Virus record (IMG/VR): IMGVR_UViG_3300049846_000701
Location: 1-42,594 of that record
Source: a virus
DNA: 42,594 bases
Direction: 5' to 3' (one strand)
Positions within the stretch are counted from its first letter, which is position 1. The number at the start of each line of letters is the position of its first letter. Both the position numbers and the translations under genes were made by a program. The notes under the pieces were generated by a model. That model did no database searches and was not told where the DNA came from. It saw only the letters and a program-made list of their open reading frames with translations. Positions 1-5,959 of the stretch are shown here, piece after piece.

Positions 1-143
1 TAACAGTAGTGGGCGGTTTAATAGTAGTAATAGTGGGCGGGCTTTGTATGGGTGCTATCCATATATAGGTGTGCTTATACTAATCTTATATAATAATTAA
101 TAAAAATAACAGGGGTGAGCGGGATTTATCCACAGCTAGGGTA
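1..143. other. Candidate replication origin / control region at left end
   Basis: There is no gene here. The stretch carries two copies of TAGTGGGCGG (7-16 and 31-40, 24 bp apart), a very AT-rich segment at about 70-112, and a perfect DnaA box at 126-134, followed directly by promoter P1. Repeats, an AT-rich unwinding-like segment and a DnaA box together resemble a small bacterial or plasmid origin. The reading as an origin is inference. It is supported indirectly by the absence of any recognisable replication enzyme in the window. Confidence 0.4.
126..134 (+). promoter_or_regulatory. DnaA box (TTATCCACA)
   Basis: Exact match to the bacterial DnaA-box consensus TTATCCACA. It ends 9 bp before the -35 element of P1. 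A second perfect copy (3618-3626) ends 15 bp before the -35 of P2. Occurring twice, each time just upstream of an early promoter, makes chance less likely. The box may bind host DnaA for replication or for transcriptional control. Confidence 0.55.
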
Positions 144-172
144 TTGACATATAGTTATTGGTTTGTTAGAAT
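144..172 (+). promoter_or_regulatory. Early promoter P1
   Basis: TTGACA at 144-149, a 17-bp spacer and TAGAAT at 167-172 make a near-consensus sigma-70-type promoter. Transcription would begin near 179 and run into the folded leader and the first early genes (513 onward). The spacer holds ATAGTTATTGGT at 151-162, which occurs in reverse complement at the same position in P2 and is a candidate operator. Confidence 0.8.
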
Positions 173-179
173 GGTAGCA

Positions 180-296
180 GATGAGAAAAAACAACTCATC
201 TAGCACATAAAACAATTTGAGTGACTTATCAAAGGGGATAAATGAAAGATATGGGCGCAAAACAAGGCGTAATAACAATATCGACTAACTTATCCC
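180..296 (+). other. Alternative hairpins in the P1 leader
   Basis: A hairpin with stem GATGAG/CTCATC lies at 180-185/195-200, at the predicted 5' end of the P1 transcript. Further on, GATAA (237-241) can pair either with TTATC (226-230) or, as part of GGGATAA (235-241), with TTATCCC (290-296). The two pairings exclude each other. This is visible complementarity only; no function is known. Confidence 0.35.
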
Positions 297-311
297 TCGA
301 GGTAAGAATAA

Positions 312-399
312 CAGAGTACAGATTGTCAACCATAATAATAAGGTTCGTATCAAAAGGTATAACACCTTGCTAGTCTTATGACTGGCAACCTGTACTCTG
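312..399 (+). ncRNA. Folded RNA domain A in P1 leader
   Basis: A perfect 10-bp closing stem (CAGAGTACAG 312-321 with its complement at 390-399) continues after a 1x1 mismatch into TTGTCA/TGGCAA (323-328/383-388). Inside are a two-part arm (AAGGT 340-344 with ACCTT 364-368, then GTATC/GGTAT around an AAAA loop, 347-360) and a small hairpin AGTC-TTAT-GACT (372-383). The 88-nt domain has no open frame. It is not a tRNA, since no T arm abuts the closing stem. It may be a free small RNA or a structured 5' leader. Confidence 0.5.
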
Positions 400-417
400 A
401 ATAATATTAACAACTTG

Positions 418-489
418 TATACAGTCTGATAGGCGTGGGCGTGAGCTAGTCACGATGTCTTGATAACGTACCGCTTATCCGTCTGTATA
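418..489 (+). ncRNA. Folded RNA domain B in P1 leader
   Basis: The long stem pairs TATACAG (418-424) with CTGTATA (483-489) and, after a symmetric 3x3 internal loop, GATAGGCG (428-435) with CGCTTATC (472-479, one G-U). An inner hairpin CGTGA-GCTAG-TCACG lies at 440-454. It follows domain A by 18 nt and ends 23 nt before the first gene, so the SD of that gene stays free. Function unknown. Confidence 0.5.
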
Positions 490-512
490 TAAGTAAATGA
501 AAGAAGGAAAGT

Positions 513-872
513 ATGAGTGCAATATATAAGGTAGAAATAGCCTTTTTAGCATTGAAAGACGAGTGGGAAAACGGCGAAACTGGCGAGTACGGCGCAAGCT
601 GGGACGAGTCAAGAGAGTTTGAATCATTAGCAGAAGTCAAAGAGTTTGTGGAAGAAAATACTTATTCAGGTTATGACTATATCGAATATGATAATTACCT
701 AAAAAGATATGTTACATCCTATACAACTACAGATGATAATCAGGGCGAAATGACAGAATCAGAACGTAAGCAGTGGCAAGCTGGCGAGATAAACGGCTGG
801 ACAGTTAGCTGTGACATAACAGTTAAGAAATTTACGCCGAAGATTATAGGCAATATTAAATTTAATAAGTAA
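513..872 (+). CDS. Small acidic early protein, unknown
   Basis: This is the first gene after P1 and its structured leader, 119 aa. The ATG at 513 has AAGGA about 9 nt upstream. The protein is rich in Glu, Asp and Tyr, especially residues 15-65, and becomes basic only in its last 20 residues. I recognise no domain. First genes of early phage operons often encode host-takeover or anti-defence proteins, and an acidic protein could mimic DNA, but that is a guess from position and charge only. Confidence 0.7.
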   Translation: MSAIYKVEIAFLALKDEWENGETGEYGASWDESREFESLAEVKEFVEENTYSGYDYIEYDNYLKRYVTSYTTTDDNQGEMTESERKQWQAGEINGWTVSCDITVKKFTPKIIGNIKFNK

Positions 873-893
873 ATAAGAAAGGCGTACAACAAT

Positions 894-1220
894 ATGCGTG
901 TATCAAATCTAAGAAGTCCTAGAAGTGGGGCAACAGTAGCGAATCAATACGAAATAGAACACAATGGGTGGGATTATTTCCAGAGTTATCAAACACTAAT
1001 AGCTAAGAAGAAAGGTTACAACTACGTTATAAGCATGGACTATAACTATAGCCGAACCACTAGCAAGTACTTTTATGAGTGGTTAAAAGATTGGGGTTGG
1101 ACATCTGAACAATACCAAGATTTCCGTAAATGGGCAAGTAAGCAAATTGGTAGCAAATCAGGTCAAACTCTGGTTTTAGATAACTGCACGGTTAAGCTAG
1201 TACAAGAGTTAAAGAAATAA
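894..1220 (+). CDS. DUF8033-like small phage protein
   Basis: 108 aa. The N-terminus has the pattern R-x-x-N-L-x-S-P-R-S-G, then VANQYEIE and, about ten residues on, YFQSYQTLIA. From memory this matches small proteins common in Firmicutes and actinobacterial phages (DUF8033-like: NQF.I followed by FQSY.S.IA). The family has no known function. The middle is rich in Tyr and Trp. It sits in a string of small genes transcribed from P1, 21 nt after the previous gene. The family call is from recollection and was not searched. Confidence 0.6.
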   Translation: MRVSNLRSPRSGATVANQYEIEHNGWDYFQSYQTLIAKKKGYNYVISMDYNYSRTTSKYFYEWLKDWGWTSEQYQDFRKWASKQIGSKSGQTLVLDNCTVKLVQELKK

Positions 1221-1239
1221 CATAATAGGAGTAAATGAA

Positions 1240-1506
1240 ATGAAGACTGTAGCGGTAAACTTACATGATTATGTAGCAATTAATAAAAACTGGGAACAGT
1301 TATGGGCTGATGATGATGTTGCATACTGGTTTGAGCGTTTGAATGATAATAACACACCAGAATATGCTAAAGGTTACAAGTATCAGGTACACGAAACAAC
1401 GCCATACAGAGATTACATTACAGATAACAGGAGTTTTTACTGTAAAGACCTAAAGCAAGCGTTTGAACAGTGGAATAAATTAATTAATAACCATATAGGA
1501 GTATAA
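1240..1506 (+). CDS. Hypothetical early protein (88 aa)
   Basis: ATG at 1240 with AGGAG 9 nt upstream. An ATG at 1234 in another frame stops after two codons, so 1240 is the start. The protein is rich in Asp, Asn, Tyr and Trp, has no membrane segment or cysteine cluster, and is not recognised. It lies between the DUF8033-like gene and another unknown early gene with short gaps on both sides, consistent with one operon. Confidence 0.65.
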   Translation: MKTVAVNLHDYVAINKNWEQLWADDDVAYWFERLNDNNTPEYAKGYKYQVHETTPYRDYITDNRSFYCKDLKQAFEQWNKLINNHIGV

Positions 1507-1510
1507 GAGA

Positions 1511-1747
1511 ATGACAGTCAAACTATTACATTACGACAATCAGAGTGCAATTAGTTTATTTGATAAAGATAATCATTATGGTTGGATATTTTACGAGAAT
1601 AGGGCGCATAAGCCATTTAGTGAGATAGATTACAAGACATTAGTAACAGAGAATAACACTTATAGTGATAATGCGGTTATAGAGTTGTTTGAATACCTAA
1701 AACAGACACGCAACGCAAAACTAGAAAGTGCAAGGGTTACAGCATGA
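1511..1747 (+). CDS. Hypothetical early protein (78 aa)
   Basis: 78 aa with AGGAG about 9 nt before the ATG and only 4 nt after the previous stop. No recognised domain. It opens a chain of five further genes in which each start codon overlaps the preceding stop as ATGA, so translational coupling is likely. Confidence 0.65.
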   Translation: MTVKLLHYDNQSAISLFDKDNHYGWIFYENRAHKPFSEIDYKTLVTENNTYSDNAVIELFEYLKQTRNAKLESARVTA

Positions 1748-1911
1748 AAGATAAGCAAGCAATCATTGACTATATAGAAAAAACCTACCTACCAGAGAAA
1801 ATATCAAGTGGAGTTGAGCTATACAGTGGTAGTGTCGATGCTGAAAGTTTTAGGCGAGGTTTTAACTCAGCTAAAAATATGATAATAGGGTACTTGAAAG
1901 AGGAACTATGA
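1744..1911 (+). CDS. Hypothetical small protein (55 aa)
   Basis: Begins MKDKQAIIDYIEKTYLPEK and ends IIGYLKEEL. It overlaps the stop of the preceding gene by 4 nt (ATGA) and is itself overlapped by the next start. Predicted mostly helical, not recognised. The ATGA chain and similar base composition to the neighbours argue that it is a real gene. Confidence 0.55.
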   Translation: MKDKQAIIDYIEKTYLPEKISSGVELYSGSVDAESFRRGFNSAKNMIIGYLKEEL

Positions 1912-1982
1912 AAGACGACATATTAAATGTAATGTTTTGGTCAATATTAATACTAATGTTTATGTGGGCGGTCATACTATGA
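1908..1982 (+). CDS. Tiny membrane peptide (24 aa)
   Basis: The peptide is MKDDILNVMFWSILILMFMW plus four residues: a charged start followed by about 18 hydrophobic residues, enough for one membrane helix. It is coupled by ATGA overlaps on both sides. The role is unknown, and it could be chance, but its exact place in the overlap chain favours a gene. Confidence 0.4.
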   Translation: MKDDILNVMFWSILILMFMWAVIL

Positions 1983-2071
1983 GCATGATTTATTGTGAAG
2001 TCTGTTGTAATCATATAGACACTGATTTTTATGAAATAGAATGTAAAGAGGAAGGACACGAGGAGTTATGA
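1979..2071 (+). CDS. Tiny Cys-rich peptide (30 aa), possibly zinc-binding
   Basis: Begins MSMIYCEVCCNHID, with Cys at 6, 9 and 10, His at 12 and a fourth Cys at 22, which could bind one metal. It is acidic at the C-terminus. It sits in the ATGA-overlap chain between a membrane peptide and a membrane-anchored protein. One of several miniature Cys-rich proteins in this window. Confidence 0.45.
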   Translation: MSMIYCEVCCNHIDTDFYEIECKEEGHEEL

Positions 2072-2505
2072 GAAGTTTAATAGTTATCTGGGTGCTAGCA
2101 GGTTTGACTGTTTTGGGTGGCACTATGTTTATAAACAGTGAAGTAAATAAGTTAGTACAGCGAGAAGTAACAATTGAAAGTAAGCCAGTAGTTATAAACT
2201 ATTGCGATACATCAGGACTAGTGCCTGTAAGCCATTTTAAGGGCTGTTTGAGCGGTTTTAATAGCTTAGAGGTACAAAATAGCGACTCAAGCCTATTCTT
2301 ACAACCAGCAGGCTTAAAATACGAAGACGAAATGCGAGAAGTCGAGGCCATACAACCAACCATAGGCACGAATGAATTGCAACACATGAAACACTATTGG
2401 TATATACAACCGACTGAGTGGCGGTTTGGCGTAACGTATGACCCTCAATTAGCTGAAGATGTAACAATGTTTAATAGTGTGAAGTATGATGAGGTTAGAT
2501 TATGA
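2068..2505 (+). CDS. Membrane-anchored hypothetical protein (145 aa)
   Basis: Residues 1-22 form a hydrophobic helix (signal anchor), followed by a soluble region with Cys at about 46 and 60 that would lie outside the cytoplasm. No recognised domain. It is ATGA-coupled to the genes on both sides. An exported, anchored early protein could change the host envelope, for example in superinfection exclusion, but nothing in the sequence proves this. Confidence 0.6.
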   Translation: MRSLIVIWVLAGLTVLGGTMFINSEVNKLVQREVTIESKPVVINYCDTSGLVPVSHFKGCLSGFNSLEVQNSDSSLFLQPAGLKYEDEMREVEAIQPTIGTNELQHMKHYWYIQPTEWRFGVTYDPQLAEDVTMFNSVKYDEVRL

Positions 2506-2597
2506 TACAGGGATATTTACAATCGTTGGTGATGTTGTTTGTAATAGGTTTGGTTGCGTGGGCGTTGGTTGAGATAACTAACAGATTTGATAAGTAG
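2502..2597 (+). CDS. Tiny single-TM protein (31 aa)
   Basis: Starts MIQGYLQSLVMLFVIGLVAW and ends with a polar tail. One membrane helix spans residues 5-24. It overlaps the preceding stop by ATGA and is the last gene of the P1 operon before convergent minus-strand genes. I saw no clear terminator in 2598-2648. Confidence 0.45.
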   Translation: MIQGYLQSLVMLFVIGLVAWALVEITNRFDK

Positions 2598-2648
2598 TTT
2601 ACTTTCTGTAGGAGGAGGCAATTTTTCCGTACAATCAAGGTCAGGCTC

Positions 2649-2855
2649 TTAGATGAGTTTTTGTTGACGGCACTTATTACAAAAACAAACAATATTCTTA
2701 CGAATTAAATAATCGTGCAGGCTTTCGTGGGGAAGTCTGTCTTTTTTTGATTTGGGGGAAGTTGGTTCTGGGGGGATGTTAAGGAAGAAGATAGCATGTA
2801 AAAGAGGATGTTCTCTTTCTAATTGTTGTGGTGTGAGGAATGGTACTTTAGACAT
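2649..2855 (-). CDS. Small CxxC protein of the minus-strand early operon
   Basis: 68 aa, Pro- and Lys-rich, ending in CFCNKC plus a short basic tail. The cysteines could form half of a zinc site. Its start overlaps the stop of the C2H2-type gene by 8 nt. Third gene of a three-gene minus-strand operon inside an otherwise plus-strand early region, an arrangement typical of phage regulators. Not recognised. Confidence 0.55.
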   Translation of the reverse strand: MSKVPFLTPQQLEREHPLLHAIFFLNIPPEPTSPKSKKDRLPHESLHDYLIRKNIVCFCNKCRQQKLI

Positions 2856-3084
2856 GTTCTAATAGCCAGTGGTCGTCTAGGGCTTTTCTGTTGGGATGTT
2901 CGACCTTGCACTTAGAACAGGTAAATACAACAACCCGAACCTCACCATGTTTGGGAGATGTTGATTCAGGAGATGTCTTCTTTTTGTAACGCCAATAGAT
3001 GTTATCTTTGTTCGCATAATGTTCGCTTTTCTCTGAAGATGTTGGCTTTAGTTTGTCCCAGTTAAGTTGTTTAATTTTGGGCAT
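2848..3084 (-). CDS. Small protein with a C2H2-type zinc finger
   Basis: 78 aa, very basic N-terminal half. The C-terminus has C56-x2-C59-x12-H72-x4-H77, which fits the classical C2H2 zinc-finger spacing (C-x2-4-C, 12 residues, H-x3-5-H). Such fingers are common in eukaryotes and archaea and uncommon in phages. With its basic tail it probably binds nucleic acid. It overlaps the gene on each side, and the operon diverges from P2, so a regulatory role is plausible. Confidence 0.6.
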   Translation of the reverse strand: MPKIKQLNWDKLKPTSSEKSEHYANKDNIYWRYKKKTSPESTSPKHGEVRVVVFTCSKCKVEHPNRKALDDHWLLEHV

Positions 3085-3341
3085 TATCTGACAACCTCAT
3101 CATTCTTCAGCATCCAGCAGAATAGTTTAGCTGGAGTGTCACTTCCAGCTCGGGCTTTGTTGACAAGCTCTATAAAACGCTTATAACCCAGTCTGTCTAA
3201 TTCACGTTGATAAAATGGGTAATAACCATCGTTGGGTATAACATCACTTAAATTATTAACTATACTTACTAACTGTACTGTACTGTTATTAGTAATATTA
3301 TTTACTGTACTGTACTGTAATGTGTTTTTTAAACTTTGCAC
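3084..3341 (-). CDS. Hypothetical protein with internal iteron-like DNA (85 aa)
   Basis: First gene of the minus-strand operon. The start is GTG at 3341 with AGGAAG upstream (3346-3351 region). The N-terminal 35 residues are Asn/Thr/Ser/Val-rich and are encoded by two perfect 15-bp ACTGT repeats. The C-terminal half (LGYKRFIELVNKA, then PAKLFCWMLKN) faintly recalls the C-terminus of phage replisome-organiser proteins, where a pattern like PAKYFxxLLKN is common. That resemblance is weak. Regulator or remnant initiator are both possible. Confidence 0.55.
   Translation of the reverse strand: MQSLKNTLQYSTVNNITNNSTVQLVSIVNNLSDVIPNDGYYPFYQRELDRLGYKRFIELVNKARAGSDTPAKLFCWMLKNDEVVR
3272..3318. repeat. 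Two (ACTGT)x3 direct repeats, 32 bp apart
   Basis: ACTGTACTGTACTGT is present exactly at 3272-3286 and 3304-3318, separated by 17 bp of AT-rich DNA. The centre-to-centre distance of 32 bp is close to three helical turns. The repeats lie inside the 5' part of the minus-strand gene ending at 3341. They could be an operator or iterons (compare lambda ori inside gene O). Confidence 0.6.
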
Positions 3342-3370
3342 TTGACTTCCTCACTACCCTTTGGTACTAT
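3342..3370 (+). promoter_or_regulatory. Promoter of a very short transcript
   Basis: TTGACT at 3342-3347, 17-bp spacer, TACTAT at 3365-3370. Predicted start is near 3377, and a strong terminator follows at 3391-3419, giving an RNA of only about 40 nt. The promoter starts at the base following the GTG codon of the divergent minus-strand gene and covers its SD. Confidence 0.5.
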
Positions 3371-3377
3371 AGAGGTA

Positions 3378-3483
3378 TCATTGTAGACACCCCCGAGTAA
3401 CCGCTCGGGGTTTTCTTTTATCTAATGTTTATCGAGTCCTAGCTAGTAACTCTGGGCGAAGTCTTTGTGTATTCATTGTAGAC
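3378..3483. repeat. 11-bp direct repeats flanking the terminator
   Basis: TCATTGTAGAC occurs at 3378-3388 and again at 3473-3483. The second copy runs into the 10-bp palindrome CTAAGCTTAG (3483-3492). Both lie in the regulatory gap between divergent genes and may be protein-binding sites. Confidence 0.4.
3391..3419 (+). terminator. Rho-independent terminator
   Basis: Stem CCCCGAG/CTCGGGG (3391-3397/3404-3410) with a 6-nt loop, followed by TTTTCTTTT. It has the form of an efficient terminator on the plus strand. No gene lies between it and the promoter at 3342. Confidence 0.8.
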
Positions 3484-3641
3484 TAAGCTTAGACACACAT
3501 TACCAAACTTCTTTTTATATGTCAATAAACAAACAACCACCCATTTCTGAGTGGAAGCTCGTCACTATTAACACAAAAACCCTAGTAGGGGCGTAAGGTA
3601 GTTTTATTATAACATACTTATCCACAATTCAATAACCATAC
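3420..3641. other. Non-coding gap with DnaA box upstream of P2
   Basis: No gene is visible. Contents: the second copy of the 11-bp repeat and the palindrome at 3483-3492, a short hairpin CCCT-AGT-AGGG near 3580, an AT-rich stretch (3601-3617), and a perfect DnaA box TTATCCACA at 3618-3626. A partial copy of the P2 spacer motif (CAATAACCAT) lies just after the box. Probably a control region for the divergent operons. Confidence 0.5.
3618..3626 (+). promoter_or_regulatory. DnaA box (TTATCCACA)
   Basis: Second exact DnaA-box match, ending 15 bp before the P2 -35 element and next to AT-rich DNA. The parallel with the copy upstream of P1 suggests a shared function. Confidence 0.5.
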
Positions 3642-3670
3642 TTGACAGACCAATAACTATTTGATACACT
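3642..3670 (+). promoter_or_regulatory. Early promoter P2
   Basis: TTGACA at 3642-3647, 17-bp spacer, TACACT at 3665-3670. The spacer contains ACCAATAACTAT (3649-3660), the exact reverse complement of the P1 spacer motif, again 1 bp after -35 and 4 bp before -10. The transcript starts near 3677 and the first gene is at 3697. Confidence 0.8.
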
Positions 3671-3696
3671 TAAACCATTAAGAAAGGGCAATAATT

Positions 3697-3915
3697 ATGA
3701 GTAATCTAACAAATGAAATATTAATAGAACAGGCGTATGAGTTGGCTGATGAGCTGACAGGACACCCAAGCGGGGCAGACAAGCGTATCTATGAGCTAAT
3801 AGACAAGAATGACTTAGACAACCTAAGAGAGTTCATTACCAAAATAAGTAGAGAGTTAGCACAGGAACACTTCCATAACAATGATATTTTAGGAAGTTAC
3901 GACTATGAACGATAA
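3697..3915 (+). CDS. Hypothetical early protein (72 aa)
   Basis: First gene after P2. SD AAAGGG lies about 9 nt before the ATG; the leader AGGGCAATAA before the start is shared with the P3 gene at 8204. The protein is acidic and predicted helical (MSNLTNEILIEQAYELADEL at the start). Not recognised. It overlaps the next gene by 11 nt. Confidence 0.65.
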   Translation: MSNLTNEILIEQAYELADELTGHPSGADKRIYELIDKNDLDNLREFITKISRELAQEHFHNNDILGSYDYER

Positions 3916-4132
3916 ACTAATTAAAGACATACTCCCACACAACTCTATGAACAACACACTCAGCTTACTCACAGAGGCATTTGCAAACATGGACAAAGGT
4001 AAATACATAGAAGTTAAAGACCACTCAGACAAAGTATTTATATGTCTGTCTTGTGGGAAGTTAAATGACTGGTTCAAATGGTCTTGTTACCAGTGTGAGG
4101 CAGAAGGAGAGCGACAACATGAGACAATTTAA
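3905..4132 (+). CDS. Zinc-ribbon-like small protein
   Basis: 75 aa. The C-terminal part has C-L-S-C and, 10 residues later, C-Y-Q-C, with a Trp-rich linker (NDWFKWS), which is a compact zinc-ribbon pattern. The N-terminus is unremarkable. It overlaps both neighbours, so it belongs to the P2 operon. Possible nucleic-acid or protein adaptor; not recognised beyond the motif. Confidence 0.6.
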   Translation: MNDKLIKDILPHNSMNNTLSLLTEAFANMDKGKYIEVKDHSDKVFICLSCGKLNDWFKWSCYQCEAEGERQHETI

Positions 4133-4430
4133 GTTTAGAGCGTGGTCAAATAGTACTAAGTCAATGTCACCACCTGCTAGCTTATTGGAACTGACTGAAA
4201 CATCAGCGAAGTTTGAAATGCCCGCCCTTATGGAAGACATGGTGGTCATGCAATACACAGGACTCAAGGATAAGAACGGTGTAGAGATATATGAGGGGGA
4301 TATTTTACAAGCAACTGACGAAATAATCGTTGTTGAGTTCCCATACTACGCTAATTACGTTCACCCCGAAGCAATGGAAATCATAGGCAACATATACGAA
4401 AACCCAGAACTATTGGGGGAAAAGAAATGA
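4119..4430 (+). CDS. YopX-family protein
   Basis: 103 aa. Starts MRQFKFRAW and contains MQYTGLKDKNGVEIYEGDIL, the hallmark of the YopX family (PF09643), then the typical end IIGNIYENPELL. The start at 4119 was chosen because AAGGAGA lies 9 nt upstream and MRQFKFRAW is the usual family N-terminus, although the frame is open further upstream. YopX proteins are frequent in phages and prophages and form oligomeric beta-rich assemblies; their role is not settled. It overlaps the nuclease gene by 4 nt (ATGA). Confidence 0.85.
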   Translation: MRQFKFRAWSNSTKSMSPPASLLELTETSAKFEMPALMEDMVVMQYTGLKDKNGVEIYEGDILQATDEIIVVEFPYYANYVHPEAMEIIGNIYENPELLGEKK

Positions 4431-5278
4431 GTCTATATGAGACAGGAGTAAGAGAAGCTTTAGATGAGTATATTATCAAGAAGAGCAAAGAGAAGAGAGA
4501 CTATAAGGAATACTGGTCTGCAAGTAGCGCGGGCTACTGCATGCGAAAGAATATATTTGATAGACTTGGCGTGCCAGCGGTTACGGACGACGCTAGAAAA
4601 TACAGGGTCTTTGAAGCGGGACACATCTTCCACGAATTTATGCAACGAATCACCAAAGAAGCAGGACTCTCAATAGCACAAGAAGTCGAACTCATAGATG
4701 ACAAACTAATGGTTAAAGGACACTTTGACGACCTGATACTAATTAAAGAAGATACGCCTTTTGGAGTGGAAAACATTGGTCTAACATCTCACCAACATGG
4801 TGAAGATATGCCAGAACCAAAACAGCACCTCATACTTTACGACTACAAAACAGTGAGCTCTCAATCCTTCAAATATAAGAAAGATAAAATGTCTCACTAC
4901 CATGAAATGCAACTAGGTACTTATATGTATATGTGGCGTAACCCCGATGTTTGGCTACCAAAGAATGACTGGCTACTAATGAAGAAGCACCTCAAAGAAG
5001 CTCGTATCTTAAACATATCTAAAGACGACCTAAGAATGAGTGAGGTACAGCTTATGTGGAGCCCACAACTAGAAAAGAAAGTCTATTCTTACTGGTCTAC
5101 ATTAAATGGCTATTGGAAGAATAAACAAATGCCCAAGTGTACTTGTGCGGACTATGAGATAAATAAGAAGACTGGTCTTGGGTTTATGGCTGATGAGCGG
5201 TACAACCCTTACTACTATGAGGGAGAGCCTTGTTCATTAGCGTGGCTAAAGAAGACCGAGAAGGAGTGGAAGAAATGA
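4427..5278 (+). CDS. Cas4/RecB-like PD-(D/E)XK nuclease with Fe-S cysteines
   Basis: 283 aa. Core motifs are visible in order: SASSAGYCMRK with C38, GHxxH at 65-69, acidic pair D101/D102 in VKGHFDD, D139-x-K141 in LYDYKT, and Q162-xxx-Y166. The C-terminus supplies C238, C240 and C269. One early and three late Cys is the layout of the iron-sulfur cluster in Cas4 and AddB-type nucleases. It probably acts as a DNA exonuclease in phage recombination or replication. It is ATGA-coupled to YopX and to the next gene, and lies near a possible SSB and a Hjc-like nuclease. No CRISPR array or Cas gene is present. Confidence 0.85.
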   Translation: MSLYETGVREALDEYIIKKSKEKRDYKEYWSASSAGYCMRKNIFDRLGVPAVTDDARKYRVFEAGHIFHEFMQRITKEAGLSIAQEVELIDDKLMVKGHFDDLILIKEDTPFGVENIGLTSHQHGEDMPEPKQHLILYDYKTVSSQSFKYKKDKMSHYHEMQLGTYMYMWRNPDVWLPKNDWLLMKKHLKEARILNISKDDLRMSEVQLMWSPQLEKKVYSYWSTLNGYWKNKQMPKCTCADYEINKKTGLGFMADERYNPYYYEGEPCSLAWLKKTEKEWKK

Positions 5279-5562
5279 CTTTAGATAAATTCACCCAGAC
5301 TACCTACTTTGAGATATGGAGTCCGAGATACCACGACAAGAAAGTCTTACTCAACGCTAAAAAGATTAAAGACGCTAAGACTCAGTGGCTAAAGATTAAA
5401 TTCACTAAAGCACCATCTATGGAAGGAGACTGGTGTATCAGTAAACAGAAAGCTATGACCTTCCCACTAGACACGAATGGTACGATTCAATGCCGAGCAA
5501 TCCCGCTCAGTGCATTAGAACCATTAGAAATAAATCAAAATGACATAAGGAGTGTTATATGA
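5275..5562 (+). CDS. Hypothetical protein of the recombination cluster (95 aa)
   Basis: ATG at 5275 overlaps the nuclease stop (ATGA) with AAGGAG at 5260-5265. The frame is open further upstream, but this start has the SD. The protein starts MTLDKFTQTTYFEIW and looks like a small beta-rich fold. Not recognised. Its place between the nuclease and the possible SSB, with 4-nt overlaps, suggests a shared DNA-processing role. Confidence 0.65.
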   Translation: MTLDKFTQTTYFEIWSPRYHDKKVLLNAKKIKDAKTQWLKIKFTKAPSMEGDWCISKQKAMTFPLDTNGTIQCRAIPLSALEPLEINQNDIRSVI

Positions 5563-5957
5563 ACGAGAAGAAATTTACTAAACTAAGCGAACTAGTAGAC
5601 AAAGAATTTACTATTGAAAAGGTATGGGGCTATAAGTGGAAGCTTTGGGATAACGAGTCTAAGCGTATGCTTGTGAGCGAAACCTTTGAGAAGGGCTACC
5701 GCAAGATATATGGTTTAAACACGTCAGAAGGCTCTCTGGACGTTTCTGCGAGCCAATTAGGACAAATGCTTGAATCAGTACAAAAAGACGGTGTGAGCGA
5801 CCTGAACGGCCAGGCATTCAGTGTTAAGTCTAACGGTAAGACTGGTATGGATATTAGATACTACATCAACCCAGTGCGTGGAGCTAAGAAACAAGATTCA
5901 GACGAGCCATTCCCTTCATCAGTAACAGAGGAAGAACTTAATAACTTAGGGTGGTAA
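5559..5957 (+). CDS. Possible single-stranded DNA-binding protein
   Basis: 132 aa, overlapping the previous gene by 4 nt. The body is rich in aromatic and basic residues (TIEKVWGYKWKLW, GYRKIYGL) and in beta-forming stretches, followed by SVKSNGKTGMDIRYYI. The C-terminal tail is acidic and ends in EEELNNLGW, reminiscent of the acidic tip SSBs use for partner binding. It lies between two nucleases. I infer an OB-fold ssDNA-binding role; fold prediction would decide. Confidence 0.45.
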   Translation: MNEKKFTKLSELVDKEFTIEKVWGYKWKLWDNESKRMLVSETFEKGYRKIYGLNTSEGSLDVSASQLGQMLESVQKDGVSDLNGQAFSVKSNGKTGMDIRYYINPVRGAKKQDSDEPFPSSVTEEELNNLGW

Positions 5958-5959
5958 TT

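Noticed and set aside
312-399. tRNA with a GGTTCG T-loop
   Set aside because: The GGTTCG lies in the middle of the element, not before the closing stem; arm order does not fit.
3272-3318. CRISPR or simple repeat array
   Set aside because: Only two 15-bp units made of a 5-bp motif; far too short and too few.
3571-3590. Minus-strand terminator (CCCT/AGGG with T5)
   Set aside because: Only a 4-bp stem and no gene upstream on that strand that it could end.
4427-5278. Cas4 as part of a CRISPR system
   Set aside because: No repeat-spacer array or other Cas protein is visible; phage Cas4-like nucleases are common without CRISPR.
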